From the NCBI RefSeq assembly GCF_003201475.1, contig NZ_QJJK01000001.1:508501-572500 (forward strand): 64,000 bases of DNA, written 5' to 3'. Below are positions 60,324 to 64,000 of this stretch, piece by piece. The notes beneath the pieces are model-generated. The model searched no databases. It worked only from the letters and a program-made list of their open reading frames with translations, and was not told the DNA's origin. The position numbers and the translations under genes are program-made. Positions within the stretch are counted from its first letter, which is position 1, and every line of letters begins with the position of its first letter. The DNA comes from Chelatococcus asaccharovorans. Its GTDB lineage: Bacteria > Pseudomonadota > Alphaproteobacteria > Rhizobiales > Beijerinckiaceae.

Positions 60324-61229
60324 CTATATGTCAGGCTTGACGCATTGCGCGAGAAGCCATTCCCGAAAAGCGACAACCGCCGGGCGCTCCGCTTTTTCTT
60401 CCGGGTAGACCAGATAGTAAGCCTCACTGCTCATCAACGGGCGCTCGAAAGGCACGGCGAGCGCCCCTGACCGGATCTCATCTTCAACCAGGAAATGCGG
60501 AACGATGGCGGCGCCGAGGCCGGCACAGGCAGCCTGCGCGACCATGGCGAACTGTTCGAAGCGCGGCCCCATCACCGCGCTCTCCGTCGGCAGGCCCTGC
60601 GCCTGCAGCCAGTTCTTCCAGGCATGCGGGCGCGTCGCCTGCTGCAGCAGGGGCACGTTCAAGAGATCGGCAGGTTCCCGCAGACGGAAGCGCGCGATCA
60701 TTTCCGGGCTCGCGACCGGGACGATGACCTCGCCCATCAGGCGGTGCAGCCGCGCGCCCGGCCAGATCGGATCGCCGAAATGGATCGCCGCATCGAGCCC
60801 CTCAGGTTTGAAGTCGAAGGGTACAAGGCGCGTCGCGAAATTGACGGTGACGCCGGGATAGGTCTGGAAGAAGCCGGGAAGGCGGGGAATGAGCCAGCGC
60901 GTGCCGAAAGTGGGCAGGATGGCGAGATTCAAGACGCCGCCCGTGCCACGGAATGCCATGGCATTGATGGTTGCCGCCGACAACTGCCGGAGACTGTCGC
61001 GGATGTCGGCGGCATAAGCCGCGCCTGCGGGCGTGAGCATGACCCGCTGGCGCACGCGCTCGAACAGCTTGAGGCCGAGTTGATCCTCGATCAGCGCCAC
61101 CTGGCGGCTGACCGCCCCCTGGGTGAGATTGAGCTCCTCCGCCGCCTTGGTGAAACTGCCGTGGCGCGCGGCTGCCTCGAAGGCGGTCAGCGCCGCGAGC
61201 GGGGGGATCGAGAGGCGATGTTTGTGCAT
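60324..61229 (-). CDS. LysR-family regulator (GcvA-like)
   Basis: 301 aa. N-terminal HTH: LAALTAFEAAARHGSFTKAA, LNLTQGAVSRQVALIEDQLG, LFERVRQRVMLTPAG; a substrate-binding effector domain follows with GLDAAIHFGDPIWPG and CAGLGAAIVPHFLVEDE. Divergent from the ALDH7 gene, so probably its regulator. ATG 61229. Confidence 0.94.
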   Translation of the reverse strand: MHKHRLSIPPLAALTAFEAAARHGSFTKAAEELNLTQGAVSRQVALIEDQLGLKLFERVRQRVMLTPAGAAYAADIRDSLRQLSAATINAMAFRGTGGVLNLAILPTFGTRWLIPRLPGFFQTYPGVTVNFATRLVPFDFKPEGLDAAIHFGDPIWPGARLHRLMGEVIVPVASPEMIARFRLREPADLLNVPLLQQATRPHAWKNWLQAQGLPTESAVMGPRFEQFAMVAQAACAGLGAAIVPHFLVEDEIRSGALAVPFERPLMSSEAYYLVYPEEKAERPAVVAFREWLLAQCVKPDI

Positions 61230-61454
61230 GGCGCGACCTTACAACGGATCGAGATCATTCCAAGCGTTCATGACTTGGTGAGAACATATCGGTTGAAAGG
61301 CAGGCCGCACATCGGCATTGTCCGCGAGACTGGCGCAATGTGCCGTGCCGCTTGAGGTGATTTTCGCTGACATGGCTCGCATGTCTTGTCGCCCGCCAGC
61401 CGCGGGGGTGGTCTTAACCGGTCGCCCTTCGATTGAGCGATGATGAAGCCGCAA

Positions 61455-61478
61455 CGGCGCCTTGGTCACAAGGCGCCG
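61455..61478 (+). promoter_or_regulatory. Perfect 10-bp hairpin in ALDH7 leader
   Basis: CGGCGCCTTG-GTCA-CAAGGCGCCG, 30 bp before the ALDH7 start. It could act as an RNA attenuator, ribosome-site mask or DNA binding site. No T-run follows. The remainder of 61230-61508 should contain the divergent promoters. Confidence 0.5.
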
Positions 61479-61508
61479 CTATGCGCGTGACACAAGATTG
61501 GACAAACG

Positions 61509-63077
61509 ATGCCCGCAGCGATCCCGACGGTGAAAGACGAAGCGCTTGCCATCCTGAAAGGCCTTGGTGTCGCCGACAGCGCCTATGCCGCCTCCGGGCT
61601 CGACGCACGCTCGCCGATCACCGGTGAGACCGTCGCGGTGCTGCGCGAGGACGACAGGGCATCGACGGCAGCCGCCATCGGCAGGGCGGATGAAGCCTTC
61701 AAGGTCTGGCGTAGCGTCCCGGCCCCGCGGCGCGGCGAACTGGTGCGCCTCCTCGGCGAGGAATTGCGCGCCGCCAAGGCCGACCTCGGCCGCCTCGTCA
61801 CCATTGAGGCCGGCAAGATCACGTCCGAGGGCCTCGGCGAGGTCCAGGAGATGATCGACATCTGCGATTTCGCCGTCGGCCTCTCGCGCCAGCTCTACGG
61901 CCTGACGATCGCCACCGAGCGCCCGGACCACCGCATGATGGAGACCTGGCACCCGCTCGGCGTCTGCGGCGTCATCTCGGCCTTCAACTTCCCCGTCGCC
62001 GTCTGGTCGTGGAACGCGGCGCTCGCCTTCGTCTGCGGTGATTCCGTGGTCTGGAAGCCCTCGGAGAAGACCCCGCTGACGGCACTCGCCGTCGCGGCCA
62101 TCTTCAACCGCGCCGCGAAGCGCTTCGGCGAGGTCCCGGCCGGCCTGCTCGAAGTCATCGTCGGAGGTCGCGAGGCCGGCGAGGCCCTGGTCGAGGACGC
62201 CCGCGTGCCGATCGTCTCCGCGACGGGCTCCACCGCCATGGGCCGCAAGGTCGGCCCCAAGCTTGCCGAGCGCTTCGCCCGCGCCATTCTGGAGCTCGGC
62301 GGCAACAACGCCGCCATCGTGGCGCCGACGGCCGATCTCGACCTCGCCCTGCGCGGCATCGCCTTCGCGGCCATGGGGACTGCCGGCCAGCGCTGCACGA
62401 CGCTGCGCCGCCTGTTCGTTCACGACAGCGTCTATGACGCGCTCGTGCCGCGTCTCGCCAAGGTCTATGCAACCGTCTCCATCGGCGATCCGCGCACCGC
62501 GGGCACACTCGTCGGCCCGCTGATCGACAAGGCTGCCTTCGACGGCATGGAGAAGGCGCTCGCCGAGGTGACGGCGCTCGGCGCCACCGTGCATGGCGGC
62601 GGCCGCCGGGAGATCGGCGGGGCGGACGCCTGGTATGCCGCGCCGGCGCTCGTCGAGATGCCGTCCCAGGCCGGCCCGATGCTCCACGAGACCTTCGCGC
62701 CGATCCTCTATGTCGTCCGCTACACCGATTTCGACGACGCCCTCGCGCTGCACAATGCAGTCGGGGCTGGGCTGTCGTCCTCCATCTTCACGCTCGACCT
62801 GCGCGAGGCCGAACGCTTCGTCTCCGTCGCGGGATCGGATTGCGGCATCGCCAACGTCAATATCGGCCCCTCGGGCGCGGAAATCGGGGGCGCCTTCGGC
62901 GGCGAAAAGGAGACCGGCGGCGGCCGCGAGGCCGGCTCCGATGCCTGGAAGGCCTATATGCGCCGCGCGACCAACACCATCAACTACGGCACGACCCTGC
63001 CCCTGGCCCAGGGCGTGACCTTCGACGTGGATGCGTCAGCCGAAAAGCTCCGCCCCACCCACCCCATCGTGATCTGA
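61509..63077 (+). CDS. amaB: ALDH7-type aldehyde dehydrogenase (L-aminoadipate-semialdehyde / piperideine-6-carboxylate dehydrogenase)
   Basis: 522 aa. NAD(P)-dependent oxidation of an aldehyde to an acid. Catalytic Cys296 in GTAGQRCTTLRR, general base Glu262 in ILELGGNNAAIV, and the family-specific tail GGAFGGEKETGGGREAGSDA plus YMRRATNTINYG identify ALDH7 (antiquitin). These enzymes convert aminoadipate semialdehyde to aminoadipate in lysine catabolism. The next gene, glutaryl-CoA dehydrogenase, supports a lysine/pipecolate to glutaryl-CoA route. The gene symbol follows the Pseudomonas usage and is tentative. Confidence 0.9.
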   Translation: MPAAIPTVKDEALAILKGLGVADSAYAASGLDARSPITGETVAVLREDDRASTAAAIGRADEAFKVWRSVPAPRRGELVRLLGEELRAAKADLGRLVTIEAGKITSEGLGEVQEMIDICDFAVGLSRQLYGLTIATERPDHRMMETWHPLGVCGVISAFNFPVAVWSWNAALAFVCGDSVVWKPSEKTPLTALAVAAIFNRAAKRFGEVPAGLLEVIVGGREAGEALVEDARVPIVSATGSTAMGRKVGPKLAERFARAILELGGNNAAIVAPTADLDLALRGIAFAAMGTAGQRCTTLRRLFVHDSVYDALVPRLAKVYATVSIGDPRTAGTLVGPLIDKAAFDGMEKALAEVTALGATVHGGGRREIGGADAWYAAPALVEMPSQAGPMLHETFAPILYVVRYTDFDDALALHNAVGAGLSSSIFTLDLREAERFVSVAGSDCGIANVNIGPSGAEIGGAFGGEKETGGGREAGSDAWKAYMRRATNTINYGTTLPLAQGVTFDVDASAEKLRPTHPIVI

Positions 63078-63089
63078 CGAGGCGTAACA

Positions 63090-64000
63090 ATGAGCGACAA
63101 GAAGGGCTCCTTCGACTGGGCCGATCCGTTCCTGATCGACAGCCAGCTGACCGATGACGAGCGGATGATCCGCGATACGGCGCAGGCTTACGCGCAGGAG
63201 AAGCTCCAGCCGCGCATCCTGGAAGCCTATGCCCATGAGAAGACCGACCGCGAAATCTTCAACGAGATGGGCGAGCTCGGCCTGCTCGGCGTGACCCTGC
63301 CGGAAGAATACGGCTGCGCCGCTGCGTCCTATGTCTCCTACGGGCTCGTGGCCCGCGAGGTGGAGCGTGTCGATTCCGGCTATCGCTCCATGATGAGCGT
63401 GCAGTCCTCGCTCGTGATGTACCCGATCTATGCCTATGGCTCCGAGGAACAGCGCAAGCGCTACCTGCCGAAGCTCGCCTCGGGCGAGTGGGTCGGCTGC
63501 TTCGGCCTGACCGAGCCGGACGCCGGCTCCGACCCGGGCGGCATGACCACCCGCGCCGAAAAGATCGACGGCGGCTATCGGCTGATCGGCACGAAGATGT
63601 GGATCTCCAATTCGCCGATCGCTGATGTCTTCGTGGTCTGGGCGAAATCCGCCGCCCATGAGGGCCAGATCCGCGGCTTCGTGCTGGAAAAGGGCCTGAA
63701 GGGGCTTTCCGCGCCGAAGATCGGCGGCAAGCTGTCGCTGCGCGCCTCCATCACCGGCGAGATCGTCATGGACGGCGTCGAGGTGCCGGAAAGCGCGCTT
63801 CTTCCGAACGTATCCGGCCTGAAGGGGCCGTTCGGCTGCCTCAACCGCGCCCGCTACGGCATCTCCTGGGGCGTGCTTGGCGCCGCCGAGGACTGCTGGC
63901 ACCGCGCCCGCCAGTACACGCTGGACCGCAAGCAGTTCGGCCGGCCGCTCGCCGCCACCCAGCTCGTCCAGAAGAAGCTCGCCGACATGCAGACCGAGAT
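63090..64000 (+). CDS. gcdH: Glutaryl-CoA dehydrogenase (partial, runs off window)
   Basis: About 303 codons from ATG 63090. Acyl-CoA dehydrogenase fold with the GcdH pattern: [100 protein letters not shown] and [20 protein letters not shown]. Full length is about 395-405 aa, so the catalytic Glu lies beyond 64000. It makes crotonyl-CoA from glutaryl-CoA. Twelve bases separate it from the ALDH7 stop, so one operon. Confidence 0.95.
   Translation, partial: MSDKKGSFDWADPFLIDSQLTDDERMIRDTAQAYAQEKLQPRILEAYAHEKTDREIFNEMGELGLLGVTLPEEYGCAAASYVSYGLVAREVERVDSGYRSMMSVQSSLVMYPIYAYGSEEQRKRYLPKLASGEWVGCFGLTEPDAGSDPGGMTTRAEKIDGGYRLIGTKMWISNSPIADVFVVWAKSAAHEGQIRGFVLEKGLKGLSAPKIGGKLSLRASITGEIVMDGVEVPESALLPNVSGLKGPFGCLNRARYGISWGVLGAAEDCWHRARQYTLDRKQFGRPLAATQLVQKKLADMQTE

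Overview
The window is high-GC (roughly two-thirds G+C by eye), densely packed DNA. Genes overlap by 1 to 4 bases in long same-strand runs, start codons are mixed (ATG, GTG, TTG), and gene content is dominated by solute transport and carboxylate or sugar catabolism. This fits a soil or rhizosphere alphaproteobacterium, most likely Hyphomicrobiales (inferred from gene style, not proven). There are no rRNA, tRNA, phage or CRISPR signals. The window cuts a CoA-transferase gene at the left edge and a glutaryl-CoA dehydrogenase gene at the right edge.

Layout. (1) 1-9868: a branched-chain-amino-acid-type (Liv) ABC importer, an MmgE/PrpD protein, an SDR and a CaiB-type CoA-transferase on the minus strand, with a divergent AMP-forming acyl-CoA synthetase. 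Two identical perfect 14-bp palindromes of LacI type (961 and 8268) mark this as one regulon. (2) 9865-16400: an accessory patch built from four repeat families. A 270-bp MITE-like element is followed by an amidase flanked by inverted composite repeats, then a TRAP transporter flanked by inverted copies of another repeat. (3) 16405-25710: an alpha/beta hydrolase, then a sugar locus with GH31 alpha-glycosidase, a complete ABC sugar importer and a divergent LacI repressor, with a perfect 20-bp operator between a TTGACA box and the transporter genes. (4) 25796-46753: a run of about 19 kb on the minus strand with a second Liv importer, a second PrpD, an isocitrate-lyase/PEP-mutase family lyase, HyuA/HyuB, an isochorismatase-fold hydrolase, a tautomerase fusion, two Asp/Glu-racemase-fold proteins, a flavoprotein, a GntR/UTRA regulator, an old-yellow-enzyme reductase and LeuC/LeuD paralogues. 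A divergent flavoprotein that is a paralogue of the first closes the cluster. (5) 47045-56890: a DMT exporter, rnk, and a ribose/inositol-type ABC sugar locus with LacI, a TIM-barrel isomerase and a Gfo/Idh/MocA dehydrogenase. (6) 57081-64000: small hypothetical proteins, a FAH-family enzyme, an unrecognised protein with a very AT-rich leader, and a LysR - ALDH7 - glutaryl-CoA dehydrogenase locus that looks like lysine/glutarate catabolism.

The most interesting system is region 4. It looks like an undescribed catabolic regulon for an imported, probably branched or unsaturated dicarboxylate-like or cyclic-amide compound. A LeuCD-type hydratase could form a substituted malate that the ICL-family lyase then cleaves, while HyuAB and the small hydrolases act upstream. 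Several of its enzymes lack the textbook catalytic cysteine, so the chemistry may differ from the family labels. The substrate is inference only.

A second theme is repeat biology. Elements of three unrelated repeat families begin exactly at a TAG that is also the stop codon of the upstream gene (9866, 46751, 53428).
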